Below are positions 51,326-63,463 of a stretch of DNA of 64,000 nucleotides, piece after piece; within the stretch, counting starts at the first letter, position 1; the number at the start of each line of letters is the position of its first letter. Made by a program: the position numbers and the translations under genes. Below the pieces are notes generated by a model that was not told where the DNA came from, searched no databases, and saw nothing but the letters and a program-made list of their open reading frames with translations. The stretch is from Syngnathus acus (taxonomy: Eukaryota; Chordata; Actinopteri; Syngnathiformes; Syngnathidae). Location: positions 9,168,104-9,232,103 of the forward strand of contig NC_051105.1 of the NCBI RefSeq assembly GCF_901709675.1. Reading direction: 5' to 3'.

Positions 51326-54300
51326 CTGTACGTATGCAAACGTGCAGTAATTAAAAAAAGAAATGTGACGGAACATATTGTAATCATCTCATCAAGTGTA
51401 TGTTTTCACCTCACGGACTATATTACAACAACACATGACTTGTTCGCCATTAAATCCAAACGAATAACAAAGTGGTCTGAAACGAAGAGGAGTCGCCGAC
51501 TGTGCTGGATTACATGCATAGTTTAATTTAATAAAGCTGTGTGTACTGTAATGGGAGCCCATAGGAAAATCCACACCTACCACATCATCGAATAGAAATG
51601 TCTGCTTGCAGCCTGGTGGGCTCTATGAAATCTATAGATTCTTGTACGACTAAAAAAAAACTGCCGCGACAATTAGATAATAGTCAATGGGACCAAACAA
51701 TGTTGTACCTATCAAAGATTTATAATTGCACATTATGTGCAAATTTCTTTTGCCTCTCTATTTCATTTCATACTGTCATAGTCATGCACTGACGTCTGTA
51801 ACTGAGTCGGCAGCATGGCGATACTTCGGAATGCCTACGTTCATGCATCGTAGGCTCACTACACATGTTCTTGCAGGTTGCTTAACAGACAGTCTGCACT
51901 TGGAAGATACTGTACGTATTCCCAGGAGCCCCAAAGAAGGCCCCTGAGCATTGCACTCTGCCTCCTTGACTACACTCATCCATCATGTGGACAATGACCC
52001 AAATGACTGTCATGTGTGTCAAGCCCGTGAGCTTCAAGGTACAAGTACAAAATATAGGTTTAGTAAAATACAGGTATGTATAAGTATATATGTATTCATA
52101 TATATATGTACGTATAGATGTATTCACATCTATACGTATATATACCAATGGAATGTATCCATCAACTTGCATTCCAAAACAACAGGTGGCGCTGTAACCC
52201 CGAATTATAAAATCATTCATCCAGAAAAGTCAATAACAAAAATGCTAAACTGCGGAACTTTAGATTCATATCAACACAATTGGAACATCTGGCTCACAGT
52301 TCTTTGTTGGATTTTCCTTTCATATTCCAAAAACACGCACAGCTCAGTGAAGACTTTGACAACCCCTATCCCTTAGATGTGACTGGCTGTTTGTTTGACT
52401 ACTATATGTGCCGTGTGATTTGTTCCTCCATTGCCCTGACTATACATGCATCCTTTTCCTCATCCCTTTTGTTCCATTCATCATTCATCCTTTCTTCTTT
52501 GCACCTGACTTTGAATTGCTAACATGGGAATGCACATGCATGTTCATCACTTGAGTTTTTCCACACAAGTGTGTGCGCATGTCTTTGGTGTTGGTGTGTT
52601 TGTCATAATGAAGCCATATGGCCTGTCTGTTCGGCTGCCAGCATTGGGAGCTGTGACGCTGGCAGAGAGTTGTGATGAGACGTGGATGGCATACTTCTTT
52701 CTTCTCTTTTGTTGTCTCCTAAACTTCTTTCATTTGGTCTTCTTCTCCTTGTTCTTATTCCTCTCAGGTTCTCTTTCTCTGCCCGTCCTCCTTCTACACC
52801 ATACGTACCAAGTATTTCACTCCATTACCCATCATGCTCTTTTTTTTCCTTTTAAACTTTTTTACTTGATTCTCTCATTCACGAGTCCTTGTTATTTTCA
52901 CATTTCTCTCCATCCCTCCCAATAAGATTAACTAGTGTGAAGCGATCCATTTCCACATTTTCCTGCGAAGCCTGGAGAGAAGACTGTGGCCTGACCTAAA
53001 TTTACATGTTAGGGAGGGAATCTAGATGACAGCGCAGGGAGGAGGAAGAGAGACAGAGCCAGGGATGGATGGGGGGGGGGCTCTGTGTCCATCCGAGACT
53101 GTTTACAGAGAGTAAGAACAGATCATCTGTGTTTATGTTCAGAGAAAATTATATTTCACAGTCACACTCACTGGCCACACCATTGAATACACCTGCACAA
53201 TATAAAAAAAAGATTAGCTGGTATTTTTAAATTTTTTTTTTAAAAAAATTATAATGTTGATTTTTATTGAGGTGTTCAGGTAAATAAATTCACCGTCTTG
53301 CAGTCATCGTTTGCAATAATGTAGAAGTGAAATGTATCGAGGTATTTCTGGTATTTTAATCCCTTCACATAGCTAAATAACATAACTAAAGTGTATTTGT
53401 CATGATGTGAGTTTTTTTATTTGTCAATTTAAGGTATTCATTTTCATATCTTGACATGTTATTATTCAGACGTCTATTCAGCTGTAATTTTCTCCAAATG
53501 GCTTACTCCAACCTACAATTTTTCATTTACATCATTTACAAGCTATTACAGGTGTTTTGAGGATTTGGGATTATTTATTTAGTTATTTTTGGGGTTATTT
53601 TGGTTATTTAATTAGTTATTTTACAGTATTGAATTGACTTGACTTACAAAAACAGCAAAAGCAACTTCTGACAAAAATTAGAAGAGTGAATTCAAAATCT
53701 GCTTTACATTATGTGAGTGGATGTGATCATATTTTGGGGTCTTTAAAATTGTTTTTCTCATGCATAAGAGACCGACATAATTACTGTTTGAGTGTAAAAT
53801 GATTGGTTTCTTGTGTTTGCTGTGAAATCAATAGAAATTTTCACTGTGGGAGTCTTCTCAAAGCATCTTAGCTTGCCAAAACCAACATTTTAAAATATTT
53901 GAACTATGAACTAAATAAGTAAAGATGAGAATAAACAAGAAGTTATTTCAAACTTTGTCTAGGAATTATCTCCAATTATTTTTTAACCTTAATGTTTACC
54001 TGGTTGTCTATTTTTGCCTGCCATGTGTCCTCCACGGGGAGCAAACAAAGTCGACTCCTTCCGCATGCATGGGCGTGTGAGAAAGACTCGATATTCCTTC
54101 ACTTGCTGATACACACACACGAGAGCTACTCAATTTTGGGAGTGTTTGTGTGAAAACACTCACGCAACTGCAGCCTCCTCACTCGCCGAGACCCACGCGA
54201 ACAGCAGGCACCATTTTGGGCGCCTGATGCGTCAGATACACACGCAACCGTAGTCTCGCTCCTTGCTGAAAGACTTCGTCTCTTCCGTTTAGCGTGTGTT

Positions 54301-56782
54301 TGTGTTCTTGTGACACGTGCCAACGATATCTGCATGTGTAGGTTGCTGTGATGTAGGTGGCGGGAGTTAAAGGCCTCTATGTTTGTTCCCATTTGTGGGA
54401 TGGCAGCAGCTTGCGTGATCAGAACAAAGCAAGAGAGCATGACAGAAAATCCCTCAATACCCGGCCTTTAAAAATGCAGGAGGCCAACGCACGCAGAAGC
54501 AAGTAAGGTAAATGTATAAATTATGGACCAAAAAAGTCTGCTTGAAAAAGGAGAGATCCCACACATGAGGCAGCAAACTTTATCGCACGAGAAGAGCCGC
54601 TTGCTGGAGTTGCTTTGCTTTTGCTAAATAATGAGGCAGCAGCTTTTTTTGATCAAGGATCATGTAAAGTGATGTTGGAACATAAAAATGGCATTAGGCC
54701 TTTTGAGTGTCCATACACATTGGCCAACCAAATTGAGGGAATGCTGTACTTCTTAAATGTGCCGTGTCATGTTGTGTAAAGCACAATTATTATTTATTTG
54801 AATTAATTCTATTGTAGAAATATAGTGTTGTGTTTAAAATTACATTTATATTTATATTATATATTATTTTGCCATGATTTTGCATGGGAGGTTAAAATTA
54901 ATAAATAGCCAGCCACATAGACTATCTGAAATATGATTTATGCTTTGTATAGACTTAATTTTTTACAACATTAATTTTGCTGTTGTTTGGATCATTTTCA
55001 GTCAATTGTAAAACGGTTATATAAAATATATATTGTATTTATTTAGAAGTTTGGAATCATTGAAAAAAATATTTTGAGTTTTGTATTTCTAACAATAGTG
55101 CCAAGATGATCTTATAATAAATAGTATATTTTATTTGATAACATAAAAAACAAAGTGTAACTTTTAACAGTTTGATCTCATGATAAAATACACATTTTGA
55201 ATAATGTAATTTGTACTTATTTTGAGAAAATGTGTTTTGTTTGTGCATGATAGATTTTTGCTCTGATTTGCTGAAGTTTGTATGTTTTTTCCTAGTTTCG
55301 TAACTAGTGTAAAAAAAGAAATTCAAAAGTTACTCCACACATTCACACAAAGTTCTGTCAGACTAGCAAATGATACAGCTCCTTCCCTTTTAGGCACTCA
55401 ACAGTGATGTGTTGCTTATGAGTGTGTGCGTGATGGTGTGCACGCAGTGAGCATGCGCATTCCCAAAACTTCCTGGAGTCCTCTTTAAAATGTGCACCAA
55501 AGCAGGACTAATAAGTCAGTGCACGCTCTGGTCCGTGCAACGTCATCGCTGGGACTTAGTTGTCGCCTGTCAGCACTATGAACAATATAACGGATAATTT
55601 GAATGGTAACAGCGTAACATCTCGCAGGAGATAGCAGGCAGGAAAAAAAAATACAAATATTTTTTCCCCCCAAAAAAGATAAAAGGGGAAATATTTAACA
55701 GCTTTTTAAGTGAATGAAATAGACATGAAATACAGGATACAAATTTCAAATGTGAAATGTTCCACATAAAGTGGTTGATGGATAAATGCAGGGAATATTT
55801 TATTCATCTGTGAAGGAAATTAAATAGCCAAAAAAAATACAGGAGTAAAAGGATTTTGGTTTTCAGGCCGCAGGCTGGTGTTGAAAAACAGTGACATGCT
55901 CTGTGATGTAACTCCAGATTTAAGCAACATACTGAGTCAATGTGATGATAGTGTGTGTCTAAAAAGGGTGTGGTTGGTTCAGCACATGACTCGATTCCAA
56001 CAAGACATATTAAAGTTTGAATTCGGAGTAAATATAGAATAACGACACTTTTACAGGTGCAAGTTGCAAAATATTTGTTTGCTGTATGAAAGGTGGTAAA
56101 TTATTCAGGCATTATTTAATAATGCAGAGAAGTGAAGGCGAGACTCAAAGCGCGGTGCTGAAAAACTGCTAACTCTGCCCGCCTGGAGCTCGCGGCGCGG
56201 ATACACAACACGCCATATGTATCAGCCTGATTGTTTCTAATTGGCAGGCAAAGCTTTTCTTCCTGCTCTCATTGCGTTCTTCTGCACATCACTCTGAGTT
56301 TACATCACCCTGTATAGTCTGTGCATTTCTTTGCTGAGAACAACAGAGGAAAACACAGATAATGTGCATTTATTTTAAGAAGAGCTCATTCCCATGACAC
56401 ATACATAAACATAAATAGCGTACTAACTGTCTATCTTACTAATTGACTCATTACCCTTTAAAGACATTTAAATGGCATTTTAGAATCCACACATTCAATC
56501 TCAGGTACTTCTTCATAAATAGATATTTGTAATTATTTTTTCAAGACTTAAAAAGGGTCTGAAAATGGCTAGTATTGAATGAGTTAACGGTGAACCGGAA
56601 CCCAGCGCAAGACGTACCAGCAGCTTTTAATTTTAGCCTGGTGCTAAAGTCTTAGCCTCTAGCTATTAGTGACTGTTTATTTGGTGAGTATTTTTTTCAC
56701 TTTTTTCGTTTTGTTTTATTTTGTTCTCTTTTGTGTTTACACTCTGATCTTTTAATGCGTCTTATTTTTTCTATTAATTATC
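51326..56782. other. Gene-free upstream region, segment 5
   Basis: No supported gene. AT-rich sequence dominates 53200-53950 and 54770-55320. A CpG-richer patch at 54010-54520 contains a 104-codon minus-strand frame discussed as a finding. A GC-richer block lies at 56140-56330 (GAGCTCGCGGCGCGG). An AT-rich palindrome lies at 52109-52138. Confidence 0.6.
52109..52138. repeat. Perfect inverted repeat (12-bp arms, 6-bp loop)
   Basis: TACGTATAGATG (52109-52120) and CATCTATACGTA (52127-52138) are exact reverse complements around TATTCA. TATATA runs on both sides may extend the stem. It could extrude as a cruciform or be a transposon relic. Confidence 0.85.
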
Positions 56783-56866
56783 TTTGTACAGTGTCCTTGA
56801 GTGTTTTATAAGGCGATTATAAATGAAATGAATTATTATTATTATTGTTATTATTATTATTATTTA
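56783..56866 (+). mobile_element. LINE/SINE 3' end with (ATT)n tail
   Basis: TTGTACAGTGTCCTTGAGTG, then TTTTATAAGGCGATTATAAA and (ATT)n at 56832-56866, match the 3' end of a very common fish retroposon (GTGTCCTTGAGTG...AAAGGCGC...ATAAA...(ATT)n). Some upstream AT-rich sequence may belong to the same copy, but I cannot delimit it. Confidence 0.6.
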
Positions 56867-57764
56867 GACAGGAAGCCGCAAGCACGTCGCCATCACAAAG
56901 GCTAACTTCAAAATAAAAGCTTATAATTCACACATTGATGGAATGATGGCTAACCCACTTACTTTCCCAAGCTCATGATATTACAGCACAAATTCCGATG
57001 CATGTATACACTATGCATGTCTCCTTGGGTTGATCTGTTTAGGTGAGTCACCATTTCTAAAGCAGCAGTGGGTGGAGATGGCACCACAGCATGCAGAGTG
57101 GGTCTATCTTTAGAGCTTCGCAGACTCCGACAGAAAGCGAGAGGTGAAGAAAATGACGGGAAACACGGGAAAATGAGAACGAAATTGAGCGGGGTTTATT
57201 TGTGTTGTGCTGAGTAGGGCGTGCTAAGCTGCGGGGCTTGAATCATCCCACATCCGTCATGGAAGCCGGTTGCAGGGTCAAACTCAGTACTGTGGCGAAT
57301 GGCTCTGTTATCGCACAGCTTAAAATTCGCTGCACTGTTTTTTGTCAAAGGCGGTGCAAAACAAGGGTTGGAGGACGACCAAAAATAGAGATGCCCAATT
57401 AGAAGCGATCCCAAACCTTTGATGAAATTAGCAGGGAAAAGGGGGGTTGCATAACCGACACTCTCAGACAAAATGTGCAGACAGCATATGTGAGACTTGT
57501 CCTATTTACAGGAAATGAGTCCGGGGTCAATTTTCTGTGAGACGAAAAATACATAAAATGCAAAACGAACCTTCCTCATAAATCTTGCTTCCTTTAGTCA
57601 GAGATGCTGTGAACTGCATTAAAGTTGGCCTTATTTTGGATCTGTCAACAAATATGCTTTGTTCTATTTATTCTGACATCACCGTCTGCCGTCGTTATTT
57701 GCCAGACATATTTGTACAAGTTTGTATTTCACAAGTTATGCAGAGACTGCAAATCAACTGAGGA
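56867..57764. other. Gene-free stretch between repeats
   Basis: No gene or recognisable repeat. Moderately complex sequence. The open frame at 57196-57471 minus shows no known domain. Confidence 0.55.
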
Positions 57765-58065
57765 TAAACTTTGTTGCTATAACAGCTTCCTCTGGTCTGG
57801 GATAACTTTTTACAAAATGTTCTGTGAGAATATTTGAGTCAGTTCATCCAGAAGTATATGCTTAAGGTCAGAGGTCACTGATGTTAGACGAAATGGCGCA
57901 TCTTACAGTTTTGCTTCGAGTTCATTCCAAGTGACTTGTTGGGGTTAGGGTCAGGGCTCTGCCAGTCAAGTCCTGACAAGTCATCCAACCATGCATTTAT
58001 AGGCTTTGCTTTGTGCCATAGAGCAAAGTTTTGATGAAATAGAAAAGAGCCCTGCCCATTTTCTG
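57765..58065 (-). pseudogene. Tc1-like transposase C-terminal remnant
   Basis: On the minus strand, 58060-57950 reads GSFLFHQNFALWHKAKPINA followed by WLDDLSGLDWQSPDPNPN. This aligns with the Tc1 C-terminal catalytic segment, usually GPFLFQHD..PVHKA..I..W then LDWPAQSPDLNPIE. The second catalytic Asp is replaced by Asn, two codons are lost before QSPD, and the final acidic residue after LNPI is not preserved. Further on, CTTCTGGATGAA (near 57845) and GAAGCTGTTATAGCAACAAA (near 57780) match the end of the same gene family. It is catalytically dead and of a different subfamily from the copy at 50915. Confidence 0.72.
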
Positions 58066-61000
58066 AACGATTGATCAAGAGACTTGTCTCAAGACCAGGC
58101 CCAAAGTGGGTCTTTTGGGTCATTTCCCGGTTGACCAGACTGATTAATACTCTGTTTGGACCACCGGAAATGGTGTGAATAATCTTCAGATAAGAGCACA
58201 AACAGGAAGTGGCTGCCATATTTAACTGTCTAAATGTTGCCGACTCAGTGTCTTTGACTAAATCACCACCATTGTGAATCTACCTAAACTCACCATGTAG
58301 CACACTCCAACTATGTCATCACCTAAAAGATATATTAACAAGTAATCCAAAAAAAAAACATAATCCAGGAAAATATCCAACAAGAATGATATCGGTGTTC
58401 TCCTTTGGTACGCCCGGTCCATCAGCAACCAAAACTATAAGAGAGAAAGCGGATAAGAGAAGAAGACTGCAGCAATTAAAGGCTTTAGTCTATAGGGCAG
58501 CCCCTCTCCTGCCCCCATACAGACAGAAGGATTGGGACATAGAGCCTGGGGATTCTTTGGAGCCTCTTCTCCTTCGCACTGCATAAGTATGATGGGGGCA
58601 GCGGGGGTCTGGCAAGTTGGGGAAGAGGGGGTGGAGGCCTTTGAGGGCTCTGTGGAGCCTGCCTAATCAGACAGGACAGTTCCTGCTTATTATAGAACCA
58701 AGCCTGGATTTTAAAATCAGAATCAAACTGCCATCTGAGAACTTCCCGCTCTTCAATTAGTACATTTATGAAGGCATGGAGGTATATCGAGTGACATCAG
58801 TTTGAATGCTATTGTTCTCTGGTCAAACATCTCCAAATCTTGTGAATTGAACCTGTAATATGATATTATCAGTGGCTTTACACGATTCAGAAAAATAATC
58901 CTGGAGCCCATCGACGGGCTTGGTTTAGTTATAGGAGACAACCTTACAAATCTGTTCATTTGCGAGAAACCCGTTTGCACAATTTAATCATCCGTGCACA
59001 CAAACAAGCTTCTCTTCCACTCCATGTCACCCGTAAGCGGCGGTTGCGTCCATACACCTTGTGTTTGTCTGTCAACGTGCACCTGGAGTGTAAGTAAACC
59101 ATCTGTGCCAAACACCTCCATCTGTAGTGTTTATTTAGGCCCAAAACATATGTTTGGTCACTGTCTCGTGTCTTTGTTTTTTCCTATGTGTATACTCGAC
59201 ACCTTTACCACCATTGGTTTCAATAGTTTCAGACTTCCGGTCGTTAATATTTGCAGTTGACAGATTGCTGTAGTATATGTTTCTTAAAAAGCCCTTCATA
59301 CATTGTCATCTGCTCTCACCAGTAATTTATGTCTGTCTGATCTGGCAAAGTCATCCTGACAGTGTAATGGGCGCGTGCCAAGCGGGTCAACAAAATGAAC
59401 TGGATTCTTCACGTGTACTTTATCTTTGATGCTGATGGACAAGAAGGTAAATCACCATTATTTATCTTTAGTCTTTAAAATGTACATGTCGAAACGATCG
59501 ATCTTCATATCGTGACATTTTTCCGATTCAACATTGTGTTTAAACTTTATAGAGTTTCTGTCAAGAGAGATTTTGTTAAAACTTCATAGAAAACAAAAGG
59601 CGGGGACTACTAAACGAGATGAAATATGACCATTTAGAAAAGAAGAACCAGAACACAACAACTATCTGTCAGGGTCCCATTTCCTAAAAGCCTTACAATC
59701 ACTCCTAAATTGACACAATGCGACTAAAAGGGACAAAAAGCAAAATCAAAACAAGATGAGGCTAGACAGTCTATTGTGCTTCTCAAATAAATACAATGAA
59801 ATAAGATAATACCGCAAAAATACTTTATACAATAACATTAACGATCCCTGTATCAATAAGATGAAGATAGACAAATCACATTGAACAAAAAAGTGGAATG
59901 AGAATGAAAGGTGACATGTCAAGGTGATGTCCTCAAAATTTAGATGACACAGCACAAAAAAAAAAACCCTCAATAATAAACTGAGCTTCCAAGAAGCCTT
60001 CAAATCCTTATCGCCAAATAATGTCCTGTCGCTCTAATCACGGCAGATGTGATAACTGAATTATCTGTCTCCTCTGATCTCTCCATCTGATAGGAAAGCT
60101 ACACTTCCTACTCTCCGGGGCACAATTCAACTCCAGTGGAGCGCTGCCATTTCCCAGCCCTCACATTTGAACCCGAGCAATGATCGTATCTGTACAGTTC
60201 AGCTGGAGGAAGAAAAAAAGATCACATGGAGTCAATTGGCTGTCGTGATCTGTTGGTTGGGAGCCAGATGTGAAGGGCTGTGGCTGTAATCTATGTCACG
60301 GCTCATATTAAACCTAGCTAAACAGTGTTAAATGGAGGGGAGAAGAATTTAAAACCATGCAAACACAGAAACCAAACCTGGAGTTTTACGGTACATTCAA
60401 ACTTGCATTCCATCTTGCACTCCAAAAAAAATATTTTGTATGGAAGAATAAGATGAAGAGACATCAGAGCGTCGGTTGACTATAGCAACTTCCCGCTTAT
60501 GTCTTTCTTTGCCTGTCACCCTCCATTTTTGTCTGCTCCCTTTGATCGAGAGACCTCGGCAAACAGAGGCGGGATTTACATCAGCGACGTCAAGCTGCTC
60601 TCATCACTTTTGCTCCTCTAAAGCGTTTTTAACAGCCAAGCTTTTTGAGGCTCCCATCATAGAGGAGCATTACATCAGTTCCTAGGGTGGCGCTTTTCTG
60701 TCAGCTCGTCTATGACTGCGTCTCAGGAGCTTGTAAATAATCCCCGAGTGCTCCTTATATGACCCCAGATTGATACGGTGCAAGTAAATCTCACTGCTGT
60801 GAGCAAGAAAAGCAAAATCCTCTAATGAAAGTGCGAAAGTAGTTCGTTGCAACTTCAGTTACGCCTCTCGGCTCGTGTCAACAAAGCATAAATTCTTGTA
60901 ACAAAACATTAGTTAAATCTGCAATGTAAGGCATTTACAAGGGTGAAGGATGCTTTCAAATAACTTTTATATGCCGTTGTAACTCAAGCGCTTTTTAAAG

Positions 61001-62309
61001 AGCACGCGTGTGCTTGTAAATTAAAAGCTCTCCGTAATATCTTCTTTTATTTGCGTCCAGCACCAGGAGTACTTTTGGTTCTGATACTAAATTATGCTCA
61101 GCGCTGTTCACTTTTGTATTTTGATGTCTCCATATCTTGCTTTCTTTGTTCCCCTTTCCTGCTGGATCTGGATTCATGCATTATGGATTTGTTGGCCTTT
61201 GACTTAAATTTGGGTCACATGATCACTGGCATTTTAGTCCCATCCGTAGGAAGGAGCGGGACGTTTTACAATTTATTACCAAAACCGGGAATTCGTGTCA
61301 CATGACTTGTGAGAGACTAAATCGCTAAGAAGCAGATTGAATGATGAATACGCCAGATGTTGATGTGCTTCATTAATTATCGACAGCTAACCCGATAGAG
61401 ACCCGCTAATATTAATCAAACAGGAACTACAGTCATTTAACAATTAATGCTAATGTTTTTCTTTTCAAAGCAGATGTTTGCAATTCAGTTGGGTCTAATG
61501 AGCACAGTGCGATTATGTGGGAAGATATGTTGATTTTCACTTGAAAGCTTATCATTAGGCTTGTAATTGAAGTGGTAGGCAGGCTGCGTTAGATCCCTTC
61601 TGCCTGTGGAGAGGGGAGTGGCTCTCGCCCCTTTTTCTTTCTGCCACAAAGTTTCAATGTGTGCCACATGAATTGTCCTTTTCCTTTCGTGTAAGGAGCT
61701 TAGCATACGACTCAGCTGCGCACACACTCGGGCTAACACATACACACACAGATGGCAGTGTCTGCTGGGGGCCACTAATGTCGCTGTGTGTGGTCGCGTG
61801 TCTGGACTAAGTGCATGCCCAGTGGCATTTATGAGAGGACTGCCATTGGAAGTGGCAAGGAGGGAGCTTGGGAATTAATCTTTCACTCATGTTTGGGAAC
61901 GGGGATAACAGCATTGGCTCTAACAATGTTTCCAACATTACAGTTTAGTTACTATGTTAAATTATAAATTGTATTGTGTTAATTGTTTGTATGGCATTTT
62001 TTCGCATTTAAACTGACAGTGTCTGAGGACATTTATTTAAATGTGTTGGTTTAACCTAGCTATTTAATTTGCATCAAGCACAGATGGTCAGTCTCATTTT
62101 ATTAAAGCTTCTACCAAACTTTACAAATAATGTGCTTATGTTTTTTGTTTTTTACCAAAATGATGTGTAATTAGGATCATTCGCTGCATTTTGCATAGCT
62201 GCAAATAATGTTAATGATATTATCAAGGAATCCAAAACAATGTGAAAACAAAGTATCAAAATCAACAGAAACTCAGAGACATCACTGTGCAATAACATAC
62301 TTCTCATGA
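58066..62309. other. Gene-free upstream region, segment 6
   Basis: No supported gene. A 66-codon plus-strand frame at 58386-58583 has no recognised domain. G-rich, non-repetitive sequence covers 58570-58660. Conserved-looking blocks lie at 60010-60190 and 61310-61470. The rest is AT-rich. Confidence 0.55.
61310..61470. promoter_or_regulatory. Candidate conserved non-coding element with TAATTA and octamer-like sites
   Basis: Contains TTAATTA (61373-61379), CTAATATTAATC and the octamer variant ATGCTAAT (61447-61454). The block is complex and free of simple repeats. Regulatory role inferred. Confidence 0.3.
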
Positions 62310-62363
62310 CACTTAAATGTTGTTAGTTACCTGAATGTTGTCAGTCACTTAAATGTTGTACAG
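62310..62363. repeat. 18-bp minisatellite, three units
   Basis: Three consecutive 18-bp units (62310, 62328, 62346) share the core CTTAAATGTTGT or CTGAATGTTGT. Units 1 and 3 are identical over their first 14 bases. It lies directly upstream of a LINE 3' end. Confidence 0.8.
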
Positions 62364-62376
62364 AGGCTGAGATCAT

Positions 62377-62440
62377 CCGGGGTCAAATTCCCTGTTTGGC
62401 ATGCACAAACTTGGTCAATAAAGCTGATTCTGATTCTGAT
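62377..62440 (+). mobile_element. LINE 3' end (L2/CR1-like) with TGATTC tail
   Basis: CCGGGGTCAAATTCCCTGTT, then ACAAACTTGGTCAATAAAGC and tandem TGATTC units, are the familiar 3' end of a fish LINE. It shares the CAATAAAGC core with the minus-strand copy at 63464. Confidence 0.65.
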
Positions 62441-62454
62441 AAACAGACAAGGTG

Positions 62455-62670
62455 CGCCATCAACTGCACATGTCAAAGGACAGATGACAACAATGAGCCA
62501 AAGGAAAGCAGGGAACTAAATACAAACAAAGTGATGAGACAATGAGCAAAACCTGGACAAGACACAAGTGGCTGAGGGAGCTGATTGGAAGACACAAGGG
62601 GCCGAACTGAAAGAGACAAAAGGGATGAGAAAAATAAATCAAAGTCCAAATTAAAACCAAACAAAGAACA
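62455..62670. repeat. Probable dispersed repeat, purine-rich on plus strand
   Basis: AAGCAGGGAACTAAATACAA, GTGGCTGAGGGAGCTGATTG and AAATCAAAGTCCAAATTAAA follow the wording of a fish interspersed repeat that I recall, but I cannot name the family. It lies right after a LINE tail. Confidence 0.4.
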
Positions 62671-63047
62671 TGATATATAAGCTACTTGGCATATATAGGC
62701 TGCTCAACATTTTTGTACAGTGCAGCTTATCCACCACACGCTCCATATACTGCAGGAGGCCTTTACTGGGAAATGGGCTGATTATGCTTCTGTCACATGT
62801 CAGCTTGTATTTAATTCAAGGCTTCAAACTGGGTGTCTCATTTTATTAAATGCCTATTATCACACCTCCCCTCTTGTGTTTTTTTTTTTCTTGAGATTCT
62901 TCCTATAGCTTAGGTAGGAGGGCCTTAAGATGACAGCAGAGCATGTATTTCAACACATTTATATGACGGGAAAATCGGTTTAAAAGGGCCTATGCTAATA
63001 CAAAAACTTGCTTAAAAGGGTAAAAGAGAAGGGTGAAACTCAGTATC

Positions 63048-63122
<75 letters not shown>

Positions 63123-63463
63123 TTCTACCCATCATGTTAAATGGAAAGGCATTAATTTGGCTAAACAGCAGGTGTATTATAAAATATGGTAACAATATAT
63201 AATATATCATATAATATGGACAATATGGTAACTCCTAAAATACCTGACTGGGAGGTGCCCCAGTCAAAATATTTCCCCAAAAGCTTCCAACCTTTACATC
63301 AATTACAGAAAATGACAACATGAAGTTAACCCAATCCCTTGTTGAAACAAAGTGTGACGGATGGATGTCGTTTCAAAAATCTTGGGTGGGTTCGAGCTCG
63401 AGAAATGGAGCTATCCAAACACCTTGAGCTGTGTGAAGTAATGCCGGAGGAGAAAATGAAGGT
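62671..63463. other. Gene-free stretch between opposing LINE tails
   Basis: AT-rich sequence with the TA/GA microsatellite listed separately and a T-run near 62879-62890. No gene recognised. Confidence 0.55.
63048..63118. repeat. (AT)n-(GA)25 compound microsatellite
   Basis: About ten AT units pass directly into twenty-five perfect GA units (63069-63118). Confidence 0.97.
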
